Positions 16,450 through 24,787 of a stretch of DNA of 64,000 nt are shown here, piece after piece. Position 1 is the first letter of the stretch. Every line of letters starts with the position of its first letter. A model generated the notes under the pieces. It was not told the origin of the DNA. It did not search any database and saw nothing but the letters and a program-made list of their open reading frames with translations. Source of the stretch: Curvibacter sp. (GTDB lineage: Bacteria > Pseudomonadota > Gammaproteobacteria > Burkholderiales > Burkholderiaceae_C); the NCBI GenBank assembly GCA_004293725.1, contig REAW01000012.1:78916-142915 (forward strand). The letters run 5' to 3'. The position numbers were made by a program, and so were the translations under genes.

Positions 16450-17733
16450 ATGACCTCTGTCTTGTATTGCCAGCTCCCCCAATCGACGGCTCCCGGCTTG
16501 TCCGCAGACCTGGTTGCTGCCGGGTTGGAGGTGATTGCCAAAGTCGAGGACTGCAACAAATTGGTGCAGTCGGTCGTGTTGTGTGCACCAGATGTGGTGA
16601 TTTGTGATGTACCCCAGTTCTCCAATGTCTGGTTCCAGGCGCTCAAGAGGCTGGAGCAGGCGATGCCTTGTCCACTCATCGTCTTCACCCACGACACCGA
16701 TGTTGGGCGCATGGAAAAAGCTGTGGCGTGTGGCGCGTTGGTGTATGTGGTGGACGGGTATGGTGCCCATCGCTTGCGTTCATTGGTGCACCTCGCCCAG
16801 GCCCGTTTTCGGCATTCGGAACAACAGAGGGAATCTTACGAAGCGATCGCCACCCGCTTGGAGGAGCGCAAGTCGGTAGACCGGGCCAAGGGCATTCTGA
16901 TGCATGCCCAGCGACTGTCAGACGACGATGCCTTCAGTACTTTGCGATCTGCCGCCATGCGTTCCAAGCAACGGCTGGGTCAGTTGTCCCAGCACATCAT
17001 CCAGTCTGCGAATTTGGCAGAAGCCGTGAACCGGTCCGGGCAATTGCGCATGTTGTCGCAGCGTGTGGTCAAGTTGCATCTGCTGCAAGCGGCTGGCGTG
17101 CAGGTCGCTCAGCACACCGCGTTGCTGCAAGAGTCGCTAGCGCGTGTGGATGCAAACCTTGCTTTTTTACGCAAGAACGTATCCCAATCCACCTATGGCG
17201 ACCTGCTCGCGCAGGTGTCGCAAACCTGGGGCGAATTGAAGGCAGCGCTGGCGCACTCCCATGTGCCTGCCATGGAGCAGCAAGCCGAGGCTTTGTTGTC
17301 GGGAGCAGAGCGCCTCACCACTAGCCTGGAGCGCTCGGGTGCGGGTGCGGCCCTCAAGGTGCTGAACCTGGCAGGGCGCCAACGCATGTTGGCGCAGCGT
17401 TTTTGTAAATACGCGTTGCTGTGCCAAACGGTGGAGCCTGCGCAAGCCGAGCCAGTCTTGGCATGTATGCGTGCTGCGCAAAGCGAGTTTGAAGAGGCCT
17501 TGACGTACCTGAACGGCATTCCCCTCAGCACCCCGGATATTCATCACACATTGGCGGCGGCGGGTGTCGCGTGGCTGGAAATGGTGGCTGCTTCCCAGGC
17601 GTTGGCGCGTTTGGGGTCGGTGCAGGGGGCAACATCCATGGCCCTGCTTGCCGAACGCAGCGAAATTTTGCTGGGTCTTTTTGAGCAGCTCGCTACCCAT
17701 TACGCCCACAGCATGCAGATGTTGTTGGACTAA
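16450..17733 (+). CDS. Nitrate/nitrite-sensing antiterminator: receiver-like + ANTAR + two PilJ/NIT-like domains
   Basis: 427 aa, no signal peptide or membrane segment, so cytoplasmic. Residues 1-120 form a receiver-like domain (PDVVICDVPQ near 50). ANTAR follows at about 130-190 (LEERKSVDRAKGILMHAQRL). Two sensor repeats follow, each opening with a P-box-like motif: SGQLRMLSQRVVKLHLL near 198 and LNLAGRQRMLAQRFCKYALL near 305, resembling the nitrate/nitrite-binding P-box of NarX/PilJ-type domains. ANTAR proteins bind paired hexaloop hairpins and prevent termination; such hairpins lie in the nirB and nrtA leaders on each side. I infer nitrate/nitrite binding in the C-terminal half frees the ANTAR helix. 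NasS/NasT does this with two proteins and Klebsiella NasR with NIT+ANTAR; this is a third layout. Confidence 0.8.
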   Translation: MTSVLYCQLPQSTAPGLSADLVAAGLEVIAKVEDCNKLVQSVVLCAPDVVICDVPQFSNVWFQALKRLEQAMPCPLIVFTHDTDVGRMEKAVACGALVYVVDGYGAHRLRSLVHLAQARFRHSEQQRESYEAIATRLEERKSVDRAKGILMHAQRLSDDDAFSTLRSAAMRSKQRLGQLSQHIIQSANLAEAVNRSGQLRMLSQRVVKLHLLQAAGVQVAQHTALLQESLARVDANLAFLRKNVSQSTYGDLLAQVSQTWGELKAALAHSHVPAMEQQAEALLSGAERLTTSLERSGAGAALKVLNLAGRQRMLAQRFCKYALLCQTVEPAQAEPVLACMRAAQSEFEEALTYLNGIPLSTPDIHHTLAAAGVAWLEMVAASQALARLGSVQGATSMALLAERSEILLGLFEQLATHYAHSMQMLLD

Positions 17734-18179
17734 TTTCGTCTAGCCCAGAGGGGCTCTACCACGGCCGGTCGCTCCAAGCGGCTGTGTCAGCAGGGCAGAT
17801 GGAATGATGGCGACTCCGTGGTAGGTGAAGTGAAACCGACATTTCTTTTCCGTTTTGAAAAATACTTGTGTTTCTTGGCTCTTTTTGTCATCACTAGCCG
17901 CTACGATGGTCTCACCACTCGAAGGGACACAGCCAATGAGAAAAGTTCGGCAGCCTGTGAAATCCTTGACGCTTCCGTTGCAGCAGCGGCAGCCGCGTCT
18001 GACGTCATTTCAACGAGATTTGCAACGGCAAATGAAGTGCAGCGCCCAAAGCGCAGCGTGGTTCGATGCCCTTCTCAGCAGAGAGAGTCCCTCCAAGATG
18101 GACCATTGATTTTTCGTTGTAATCGGGGCCAATCATTTGGCATGAGATAAAGTGCTTGCACGCACTTTGGAGACGATGC
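17734..18179. other. 446-bp region without a confident gene
   Basis: Near 17742-17755 AGCCC-AGAG-GGGCT forms a small hairpin without a T run. A 57-codon frame at 17936-18109 (start after AAGGGA, spacing about 9; product basic and Gln-rich) is the only possible small gene, and nothing in it is recognised. A promoter for the next gene is expected near the 3' end but no clear boxes are seen. Confidence 0.5.
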
Positions 18180-18692
18180 ATGCACCCCGACACGATGAAA
18201 CACAAAGCGAGCCTCTGGTTCGGTGAGTTTGGTACCTCCGTGCACATTACCGATGTGTACTGGGAAGGCGATATCAACCAACAAGAACTCATGGCTGTGG
18301 CAGACCAGATTTCTCCGGACTGGCAGACCATTGACTTGGAGCTCGACTCCCAGCATCCCTGCCATGGCCGCACCTACCGGTTATCGAAGTCAGGCCCCAG
18401 CCTGGCGGAAGAGGAAGATGCCTTGCGTGCCATCGAGATGGAGGATGCGCTGGAAGGCCACTACGTCTGGGTGCACTGTTGCCAAATCGTCATCGATCCA
18501 AACGGTGAGCTGTTGGATGAGGCCGGACGTTCCTACCGGCAGAGCTTCAGCACCGTGATGTTTTGTACCGAGTTCACTTCGTTTGATGACATTGCGCAGC
18601 AGTGTGATGAGCACTTTGGCAAAGGCGAGTGGGACGAGTATGAGCTGTACCTGGACGATGAATTGCCTGCGCCAGTGGCTTCGTTTGGATAA
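18180..18692 (+). CDS. Unknown protein between the nitrate operons
   Basis: 170 aa, acidic and soluble, with no signal or membrane segment. The ATG at 18180 is chosen because GGAG stands 7 bp upstream; a second ATG (MKHKASLWFG) is five codons on. It has an orderly alpha/beta composition (ASLWFGEFGTSVHITDVYWEG, HYVWVHCCQIVIDPNGELL, FDDIAQQCDEHF) and an acidic C-terminus (WDEYELYLDDELPA). I do not recognise a family. It is convergent with nrtD and lies in the same direction as the ANTAR gene, 447 bp away. Its place suggests, but does not prove, a link to nitrogen metabolism. Confidence 0.7.
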   Translation: MHPDTMKHKASLWFGEFGTSVHITDVYWEGDINQQELMAVADQISPDWQTIDLELDSQHPCHGRTYRLSKSGPSLAEEEDALRAIEMEDALEGHYVWVHCCQIVIDPNGELLDEAGRSYRQSFSTVMFCTEFTSFDDIAQQCDEHFGKGEWDEYELYLDDELPAPVASFG

Positions 18693-18830
18693 ACCGCGCT
18701 CCATGCGCCCATGAAATTTTCTTGCGTGGGTTGTGGCGGCGTTCGCGGAGTAATGGATCGAGAAGAGCGATGTGGCGCAGCAGTGGTTGGTGCATCCACT
18801 TTTTAGAGGTTGCGCCGAGCTCCGATCCTG

Positions 18831-19652
18831 CTATGCGGCTTTTTCTACGTGGGCCTGGCGGGTGTACAAAAAGTCGATCACCGCTTTTCGGTACTGCAGG
18901 TACTGTGGGCTGTCTGCCAGCTCTACCCGGTTACGCGGGCGTGGCAGGTCCACGCGCAACACCTCGCCAATGGTCGCAGCGGGTCCATTGGTCATCATCA
19001 CAATCTTGTCGGACAGCAGCACCGCTTCGTCCACATCGTGCGTCACCATGACGACGGTGCTGTGGGTGCGGGCCACGATTTCCAGCAGTTCGTCTTGCAG
19101 CTTGGCGCGGGTCAGCGCATCGAGTGCGCCAAAGGGCTCGTCCATCAGCAGCACTTTGGGCTCCATGGCCAGCGCGCGGGCAATGCCCACGCGCTGCTTC
19201 ATGCCGCCAGAAATTTCGCCGGGTCGTTTTTGCGCCGCCGAAGTCAGGCCCACCAAGGCCAGGGCCGCGTCAGTGCGGGCCTTGAGCTGGGCCTTGTTTT
19301 CGGAAGCAGCACCGGTGCTTTTGGTGCCAGAACCAAATACGCGCTCCACGCCCAGGTACACATTCTCAAAGCAGGTGAGCCACGGTAGCAGTGAATGGTT
19401 TTGAAACACCACCGCACGTTCAGGGCCGGGGCCTGCGATTTCGCGGTTGGCGCACAGCAGGGTCCCGCCTGTGGGCATGGCCAGCCCTGCTATGAGGTTG
19501 AGCAGGGTGGACTTGCCGCAACCGCTGTGGCCGATGAGCGCAACAAACTCGCCCTTGGCCACGGTAAGGTTGATGTTGCGCAGGGCGGGAAAAGAACCCT
19601 TCTTGGTTTTAAAGGTTTGTTCAACGTTCTGGATTTCGATGTACTTTTGCAT
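18831..19652 (-). CDS. nrtD: Nitrate ABC transporter ATP-binding protein
   Basis: ATPase of the nitrate/nitrite importer; 273 aa, so the NrtD-like short form without the NrtA-like domain of cyanobacterial NrtC. Walker A GHSGCGKST at about residues 41-49, signature ISGGMKQRVGIARAL, Walker B VLLMDEPFGALD, and the His switch VTHD. The ATG at 19652 is preceded by GAGGAA; an upstream in-frame start would add 16 unconserved residues. Last gene of nrtA-nrtB-nrtD, 53 bp after nrtB. Confidence 0.93.
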   Translation of the reverse strand: MQKYIEIQNVEQTFKTKKGSFPALRNINLTVAKGEFVALIGHSGCGKSTLLNLIAGLAMPTGGTLLCANREIAGPGPERAVVFQNHSLLPWLTCFENVYLGVERVFGSGTKSTGAASENKAQLKARTDAALALVGLTSAAQKRPGEISGGMKQRVGIARALAMEPKVLLMDEPFGALDALTRAKLQDELLEIVARTHSTVVMVTHDVDEAVLLSDKIVMMTNGPAATIGEVLRVDLPRPRNRVELADSPQYLQYRKAVIDFLYTRQAHVEKAA

Positions 19653-19705
19653 GGTTTTTTCCTCATCAGTTGAAAGCAGAACGAAAGTTCTGTCCCACAA
19701 AGTTG

Positions 19706-20635
19706 CTAGCTCTTCACCTCTTCAAACGTAAAGGCGGTGGCCAGTTTGATCAGGGCATATTCCAAAACCAGTCCCACGATACCGATCACGAAGATGGCGA
19801 TGATGATGTTCTTGACGTTCAGGTTGTTCCATTCGTCCCACACCCAGAAGCCAATACCTACGCCACCGGTCAACATCTCGGCCGCCACAATCACCAGCCA
19901 AGCGGTGCCCACGGCCAAGCGCACACCTGTCAACATGTAGGGCAGCACGGAAGGGAAGAGAATTTTGGTAAAAATTTTCCATTCACTCAGGTTCAGCACG
20001 CGGGCCACGTTCATGTAGTCCTGCGGCACGCGCTGCACGCCCACCGCAGTGTTGATGATCATGGGCCAGATGGAGCAGATGAAGATGGTCCATATGGCAG
20101 CCGGGTTCGCACCTTTGAACACCAACAAGCCTATGGGCAACCAAGCCAGTGGTGACACAGGGCGCAGCAGGCTGATCAGCGGGTTGAACATGCGGCTCAA
20201 AAATTCAAAGCGTCCGATCATGAAACCCACAGGGATACCGACCACCGCCGCCAGCCCGAACCCCAGCGCAACACGCTGGAGTGAGAACAACACGTTCCAG
20301 CCCAGGCCTTGGTCATTGGGGCCTTTGCTATAGAACGGATCGCTGAACAATACAACGGCCTGCTTCCAGGTTTCCAGCGGGCCAGGGATGCTGGCCCCAG
20401 TGCCCACACTCACCAAGGCCCAAATGCCCAACAGCAGGGCGATGCCACATAGCGGCGGCACCACCTGCAGCAGCAAGCCGCGCCAGTCAAAGCCAGGTGT
20501 GCCCGGCTTGGAAGCCGCAGTATGCACAGGTTTTTTGGCTGCAGCCCTTGTGGAGTCTGCGTGAGTAGCTTCTGTTTTAATAGCAGTTCCTTCCGCCGCA
20601 GCGGCCAAAGGGGAGTGAAAAACGGCACTGACCAT
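19706..20635 (-). CDS. nrtB: Nitrate ABC transporter permease, with repeat-derived N-terminus
   Basis: Inner-membrane permease of the nitrate importer, 309 aa. About 50 cytoplasmic residues precede the first membrane helix (LLLQVVPPLCGIALLLGIWAL without its flanks), then five or six further helices. The EAA loop that contacts the ATPase is in VPQDYMNVARVLNLSEWKIF. Residues 18-35 (AIKTEATHADSTRAAAKK) are encoded by a 54-bp repeat copy at 20531-20584, so the N-terminal tail is partly repeat-derived. It starts 24 bp after nrtA. Confidence 0.93.
   Translation of the reverse strand: MVSAVFHSPLAAAAEGTAIKTEATHADSTRAAAKKPVHTAASKPGTPGFDWRGLLLQVVPPLCGIALLLGIWALVSVGTGASIPGPLETWKQAVVLFSDPFYSKGPNDQGLGWNVLFSLQRVALGFGLAAVVGIPVGFMIGRFEFLSRMFNPLISLLRPVSPLAWLPIGLLVFKGANPAAIWTIFICSIWPMIINTAVGVQRVPQDYMNVARVLNLSEWKIFTKILFPSVLPYMLTGVRLAVGTAWLVIVAAEMLTGGVGIGFWVWDEWNNLNVKNIIIAIFVIGIVGLVLEYALIKLATAFTFEEVKS
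20531..20584 (-). repeat. 54-bp dispersed repeat, copy D (inside nrtB)
   Basis: On the reverse strand it begins GCTATTAAAACAGAAGCTAC and ends CACAAGGGCTGCAGCCAAAA, 54 bases long. Unlike most copies in genes, its own orientation is that of the gene, and it adds exactly 18 codons near the N-terminus. Confidence 0.82.
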
Positions 20636-20659
20636 GATGGTCTCCTTGCAGTGGGTGGC

Positions 20660-21904
20660 TTAGGCCTTGATCTTGAAACTGTCGGCGTACTTCTTGGGAT
20701 CTTTGCCGTCCCAGACCACGCCGTCGATGAACTTGCTGCTACGCATGTCGCTCTTGGGCAGTGGGGTTTTGCTGGCGGTGGCGGCTTGTTTGTAGATGTC
20801 GATCTGGTTGATCTGCTTGGCCACTGTCAGGTAGTCGGGGTGGTCTTTGAGCAAGCCCCAACGCTTGTGCTGGGTCAGGAACCACATGCCGTCCGACAGG
20901 TAGGGGAAGTTCACCGTGCCTTCGTTGAAGAACTTCATGTGGTTGGGGTCGTCCCAGGTCTTGCCCATGCCATTTTGGTAGCGGCCCAGGATGCGCTGGT
21001 TGATTGCGTCCACGCTGGTATTCACATAGCTCTTGTCGGCGATGGTTTCTGCCATCTTGTTCTTGTTGGATAGCCCCGCGTCAATCCACTGGCTGGCTTC
21101 CAGAATCGCGGCGGTCACTGCACGCGCGGTGTTGGGGTACTTCTTGACGAAGTCACCGGTGGTGCCCAGCACCTTTTCGGGGTGGTCTTTCCAGATGTCC
21201 TGCGTGGTGGCGGCTGTCACACCAATGCCGTCAATGATGGCGCGGTGGTTCCAGGGTTCGCCCACGCAGAATCCGTCCATATTGCCCACACGCATGTTGG
21301 CGACCATCTGCGGCGGCGGTACGGTGATGACCTTGGAGTCCTTCAAGGGGTTGATGCCGTGCGCGGCCATCCAGTAGTAGAGCCACATGGCGTGTGTGCC
21401 AGTGGGGAAGGTCTGGGCAAAGGTGTATTCACGCTTTTCGCTGGCCATCAATTTGGCCAAACCTGCGCCGTCTACCGCGCCTTTTTCTGCCATTTTTTTG
21501 GACAGGGTGATAGCCTGACCGTTGTGGTTCAGGTTCATCAGCACGGCCATGTCTTTCTTGGGGCCACCAATGCCCAAGTGCACGCCGTACACCAGACCGT
21601 ACAACACGTGGGCAAAGTCGAGTTCACCATTGACCAGCTTGTCACGCACACCAGCCCAGCTCGCTTCTTTGCTGGGGATGATGGTGACGCCGTACTTCTT
21701 GTCAATGCCCAGCACCGAGGCCATCACCACGCTGGCGCAGTCGGTCAGCGGAATGAAGCCGATCTTGACTTCCGTTTTCTCCGGTGCATCGGAGCCTGCG
21801 GCGTAAACCACAGCGCGCAGCGCAGGGTCGATGCCAATGGCGCCCACGGCGGCGGTTTGCAAGATAGCGCGGCGGCTAAGTTTGGCTTTCAAAAAGTCAG
21901 TCAT
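20660..21904 (-). CDS. nrtA: Nitrate ABC transporter substrate-binding protein (CmpA/NrtA family)
   Basis: Periplasmic or membrane-tethered nitrate/nitrite receptor of the importer, 414 aa. The start MTDFLKAKLSRRAILQTAAVG contains a twin-arginine-like signal (SRRAIL plus hydrophobic stretch), suggesting Tat export. Family motifs: KIGFIPLTDCASVVMA, LDFAHVLYGLVYGVHLGIGG, and FCVGEPWNHRAI. The ATG at 21904 has AGGAG about 7 bp before it; the longer open frame upstream is the untranslated leader with the terminator. First gene of nrtA-nrtB-nrtD, under a sigma-54 promoter at 22079-22094. Confidence 0.94.
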   Translation of the reverse strand: MTDFLKAKLSRRAILQTAAVGAIGIDPALRAVVYAAGSDAPEKTEVKIGFIPLTDCASVVMASVLGIDKKYGVTIIPSKEASWAGVRDKLVNGELDFAHVLYGLVYGVHLGIGGPKKDMAVLMNLNHNGQAITLSKKMAEKGAVDGAGLAKLMASEKREYTFAQTFPTGTHAMWLYYWMAAHGINPLKDSKVITVPPPQMVANMRVGNMDGFCVGEPWNHRAIIDGIGVTAATTQDIWKDHPEKVLGTTGDFVKKYPNTARAVTAAILEASQWIDAGLSNKNKMAETIADKSYVNTSVDAINQRILGRYQNGMGKTWDDPNHMKFFNEGTVNFPYLSDGMWFLTQHKRWGLLKDHPDYLTVAKQINQIDIYKQAATASKTPLPKSDMRSSKFIDGVVWDGKDPKKYADSFKIKA

Positions 21905-21930
21905 GGCTCGATCTCCTGAAGGGAAAAACA

Positions 21931-22004
21931 CAAAACAAACAAAGAAAAGGCGTCCGCACTGGGTTTGCTGCGCGGCGCGCAAATGAACCCGTGGGGACGC
22001 CTTT
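21931..22004 (-). terminator. Leader terminator (attenuator) before nrtA
   Basis: On the reverse strand AAAGGCGTCC (22004-21995) pairs perfectly with GGACGCCTTT (21955-21946), with an inner GGGTT/AACCC stem, followed by a T-rich run (TCTTTGTTTGTTTTG). It stands between the promoter and the nrtA ribosome-binding site, so transcription must pass it to reach nrtA: the hallmark of antitermination control. Confidence 0.85.
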
Positions 22005-22016
22005 GTCCTGTGGCAT

Positions 22017-22044
22017 GGAGCCCACCCGTCGTTAGGAGGAGTCC
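22017..22044 (-). promoter_or_regulatory. ANTAR-type hairpin in nrtA leader (hexaloop AACGAC)
   Basis: On the reverse strand GGACTCCTCCT and GGGTGGGCTCC flank AACGAC (22033-22028). They pair over 11 positions with two mismatches and two G-T pairs. The loop is identical to both nirB-leader loops. It lies 13 bp upstream of the leader terminator. Confidence 0.65.
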
Positions 22045-22051
22045 AGTGCAT

Positions 22052-22065
22052 GACCGTTGCCGGTC
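22052..22065 (-). promoter_or_regulatory. Hairpin 1 in nrtA leader (GCAA tetraloop)
   Basis: GACCG-GCAA-CGGTC on the reverse strand, at the very 5' end of the predicted transcript. It takes the position of the first ANTAR hairpin but shows a GNRA tetraloop rather than the A1/G4 hexaloop. Confidence 0.5.
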
Positions 22066-22078
22066 TTCTAAAGACTTA

Positions 22079-22094
22079 AGCAATGTATGTGCCA
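22079..22094 (-). promoter_or_regulatory. Sigma-54 promoter of nrtA operon
   Basis: Reverse strand TGGCAC-ATACA-TTGCT is a perfect -24/-12 consensus. The predicted start near 22068 gives a leader of about 165 nt with two hairpins and an attenuator. Confidence 0.8.
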
Positions 22095-22147
22095 GGTTTT
22101 TCGAGCGTCTAACTCTGCTGTTCTGAGCAACGTGAGAATGCTGAATT

Positions 22148-22201
22148 GCTATGAAAAAAAGAGCTGCTCGGGCAATACCCGCGAGCACCAAAGCCACTTT
22201 T
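22148..22201 (+). repeat. 54-bp dispersed repeat, copy K (upstream of nrtA promoter)
   Basis: GCTATGAAAAAAAGAGCTGC, then TCGGGCAATACCCGCGAGCA and a CCACTTTT end, 54 bases. It lies between the nrtA sigma-54 promoter and the candidate activator sites farther upstream. Confidence 0.7.
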
Positions 22202-22228
22202 CATGCGCAACTTCCATGCGGGCGTGGC

Positions 22229-22266
22229 CATGGTGCATGGCGCCCTGCATTTGTGCGGCGCACCAT
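22229..22266. promoter_or_regulatory. Candidate NtrC half-sites upstream of nrtA
   Basis: TGGTGCA (22231-22237) and GCACCA (22260-22265) are inverted half-sites resembling NtrC (TGCACC...GGTGCA). They lie 137-171 bp upstream of the nrtA -24 box, a usual enhancer distance. The spacing between them is larger than in a single NtrC site, so each may be an imperfect dyad. The rest of 22202-22421 shows nothing recognisable. Confidence 0.25.
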
Positions 22267-22421
22267 TTCAGGCGGAATTCGGTGTTCCTTATCTTTGGTC
22301 GGGCACGCGCTTATGCCGATATACCCGCCACAAGGTCACAGGGTCAGGCCGATGTGCAGCACGTCGCCGAGCCAGTGAATGCCTGTGCTTTTCGCGCCAA
22401 AGGTCGGTTTTTGTGTGGTTG

Positions 22422-23174
22422 TCATGCGCGCCAGTAGTGGTAGTTCCAGGCGGTGGAAAAACCATGTCTGGCATACAACGCACGGGCGCCGGCATTTTCT
22501 TCTTCCACTTGCAAAAACGCGTCGCGTATACCCCGGCGCAATCCCTCCTGCGTCAGCGCCGCGAGGATGGCGCAGGCCATGCCTCGCTGGCGATAGGCCA
22601 GCACCGTGCGCATGCCGTGGATGCCGACCCATCCCCGGCTGAAACTGGCGGTGCCAGCGGCGCAGGCCTGGTCGCCTTCCATGACGGTGGCATACACAAC
22701 GACCTTGCTGCGGCTCAAAGCCGCAATGCGCGCCGCACCATCCACCGGGTCAAAGCCCGTTGCGGTGTACACCGAGCGCCAGGCGGCGTCCGGCTCGGGC
22801 CGCAACACCACGGTATGGCGGGAAGGGGCACTGGCCAGCGTGCTTGTTTTTCCAGTTTGCACCAGCGTCGGCTGTTGCGGTGTGTATCCCCGTTGGCGCA
22901 AGGCTTCCTGCAAAGGGTGCAGCCCGGCTGTGTCCGCCATGCGCCATACCGGCTCCAGATTCTGCAGGCGGTAGCGCTCTGCAATTTGTCCAATGTCGTT
23001 GGCTGACAAGCCCTCGTGGCGCAGCGGGACGGCACTTTTGGCGCGACCTACCGGGGTTTTTTCGAATGGCAGCAACCAGCCAGGCAGGGTGTCGTCCACC
23101 ATGCGCGGGGCCACGGCGTCCAGAGTTGCGTGTTCGATGTTCGCAATGTCGGCAGGGGAGACCAGATCGGGCAT
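22422..23174 (-). CDS. GNAT family N-acetyltransferase
   Basis: 250 aa with a C-terminal GNAT acetyl-CoA-binding core: [17 protein letters not shown] (motif A with RQRGMA, about 190-206) and the C-terminal [23 protein letters not shown] (motif B). The N-terminal about 110 residues ([28 protein letters not shown]) are a less conserved GNAT-like half seen in two-domain members. Substrate unknown. It is divergent from tsaD with 64 bp between starts. Confidence 0.88.
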   Translation of the reverse strand: MPDLVSPADIANIEHATLDAVAPRMVDDTLPGWLLPFEKTPVGRAKSAVPLRHEGLSANDIGQIAERYRLQNLEPVWRMADTAGLHPLQEALRQRGYTPQQPTLVQTGKTSTLASAPSRHTVVLRPEPDAAWRSVYTATGFDPVDGAARIAALSRSKVVVYATVMEGDQACAAGTASFSRGWVGIHGMRTVLAYRQRGMACAILAALTQEGLRRGIRDAFLQVEEENAGARALYARHGFSTAWNYHYWRA

Positions 23175-23238
23175 GGGAGAGATTGTGCCGCCAGAAAAAC
23201 CTCATCCTCTACACTCGGCGCCTCTGAAGGGAACAAGC

Positions 23239-24294
23239 ATGTTGGTGTTGGGGATCGAGTCGTCGTGTGATGAGACAGGTGTGGCCATCGTGCAGTCGGA
23301 GGGTGATGCCGTGCCCACGCTGCTGGCGCACGCCTTGCACAGCCAGATCGAGATGCACCAGGCTTTTGGGGGCGTGGTGCCCGAGCTGGCAAGCCGCGAC
23401 CATATTCGCCGTGTGCTGCCGCTGACCCAACAAGTACTGAATGAGAGTGGTTGCAGCCTGCAAGATGTCGATGTCGTGGCCTACACGCGAGGGCCTGGCT
23501 TGGCGGGCGCTTTGCTGGTGGGGGCTGGTGTGGCCTGTGCTTTGGGAGCGGCATTGGACAAGCCCGTGCTGGGCGTACACCATCTTGAGGGCCATTTGCT
23601 CTCGCCGTTCTTGAGTGCAGACCCACCTGAGTTTCCGTTTGTGGCGCTGCTCGTGTCTGGTGGCCATACGCAGCTGATGCGCGTGGATGGTGTGGGGCGT
23701 TACGAGTTGCTGGGCGAAACAATAGACGATGCGGCGGGTGAGGCCTTTGACAAATCCGCCAAACTCATGGGGCTGGCCTATCCCGGTGGGCCGTTGTTGT
23801 CCAAAATGGCGGAGGAGGGTAGTCCTACTGCCTATGCATTACCGCGTCCGTTGTTGCACAGCGGTAACCTGGATTTTTCGTTTGCGGGTCTCAAAACTGC
23901 CGTGCTGGTGCAAAGCCAGCGCATGGTGGCGGCTGGCGGCGTAACCGCTTTCGACGCGTTGCCGCGGCAACTCCAGGCAGACTTGGCCGCATCAACCCAG
24001 GCGGCGATCGTCGACGTGCTACTCAAGAAATCGATGGCGGCAATCAAGCTAACGGGCTTGAAACGCTTGGTGGTGGCCGGTGGGGTGGGCGCCAATCGCA
24101 AGCTGCGTGAATTGCTCAATGCCGAGTGCGCAAAGCGCGCGGTGCGCGTGCACTACCCCGAGTTGCACCTGTGTACTGACAATGGCGCCATGATTGCCAT
24201 GGCCGCAGCAATGCGCTTGCAAAGCGGCTTGCAGACTGCCAGCAAGACCTACGCTTTCGACGTAAAGCCCCGCTGGCCGCTGCACGCCCTTTAG
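23239..24294 (+). CDS. tsaD: tRNA N6-adenosine threonylcarbamoyltransferase
   Basis: Transfers threonylcarbamoyl from TC-AMP to A37 of ANN-decoding tRNAs, in complex with TsaB and TsaE. 351 aa from the ATG at 23239, which starts the conserved [13 protein letters not shown]. The iron-binding HLEGH is at about residues 115-119, with VSGGHTQLM after it, and the C-terminal [16 protein letters not shown] and [15 protein letters not shown] close the ASKHA fold. A longer frame upstream is not conserved. Monocistronic between divergent GNAT and convergent hsp20. Confidence 0.96.
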   Translation: MLVLGIESSCDETGVAIVQSEGDAVPTLLAHALHSQIEMHQAFGGVVPELASRDHIRRVLPLTQQVLNESGCSLQDVDVVAYTRGPGLAGALLVGAGVACALGAALDKPVLGVHHLEGHLLSPFLSADPPEFPFVALLVSGGHTQLMRVDGVGRYELLGETIDDAAGEAFDKSAKLMGLAYPGGPLLSKMAEEGSPTAYALPRPLLHSGNLDFSFAGLKTAVLVQSQRMVAAGGVTAFDALPRQLQADLAASTQAAIVDVLLKKSMAAIKLTGLKRLVVAGGVGANRKLRELLNAECAKRAVRVHYPELHLCTDNGAMIAMAAAMRLQSGLQTASKTYAFDVKPRWPLHAL

Positions 24295-24308
24295 GCGCAA
24301 CCGCTCTG

Positions 24309-24692
24309 TTACTGGATTGTCAGCTCGGTAGCATGATTCACCGGCGCCTTCTTGGCTAGCTTCAGGGTGAGCACGCCGTTTTCCAGTTTCGCCTCACTGA
24401 GTGTGCTGTCCAATTCTTGCGGCAGTTCGTAGGCGGCGCGGTAGCGGCGGGGCGCTTCGTCCTTGCTCTGAATGCGAACGACCGCACCTTCTACCGCAAT
24501 GCTTAGTTGATCTTTGGCGATGCCAGGCATGTCCAAGGTTAGCGTGAATGCGTTTTCATCTTCGGTGTAGGCGTTTTGACGCGCGGCGGACAGCGCTTCA
24601 CCCAGAAAACGTTCGACAGAACGGCTCGTGGGTGCATATACCGGGCGGCGCACAGAGGACTGAAACACGGAAGGTGCAGAGGCAAAAAACAT
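24309..24692 (-). CDS. Small heat-shock protein (Hsp20/alpha-crystallin family)
   Basis: 127 aa ATP-independent holdase. The alpha-crystallin domain covers about 40-127: DENAFTLTLDMPGIAKDQLSIAVEG, YRAAYELPQELD and the terminal strand GVLTLKLAKKAP. The C-terminal IxI motif that anchors oligomers is not evident (it ends ELTIQ), and the N-terminal arm is about 40 aa. It is convergent with tsaD and divergent from the binding-protein gene. No heat-shock promoter or ROSE thermometer is obvious in the 95-bp upstream gap. Confidence 0.9.
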   Translation of the reverse strand: MFFASAPSVFQSSVRRPVYAPTSRSVERFLGEALSAARQNAYTEDENAFTLTLDMPGIAKDQLSIAVEGAVVRIQSKDEAPRRYRAAYELPQELDSTLSEAKLENGVLTLKLAKKAPVNHATELTIQ

Positions 24693-24787
24693 GGTGTGAA
24701 CTCCTAGTACACTGCGCGGCTCTCACCGTGAGCGCCGCATGCTTCCAAGCTGTGCGCTTTCTCTCGCAATTCAAGAGAAATTCACCC

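Noticed and set aside
17818..18150. 110-codon frame in the gap after the ANTAR gene
   Set aside because: It starts at a weak codon without SD and has a biased Ala/Ser/Arg composition. The overlapping shorter frame at 17936 is mentioned only as a possibility.
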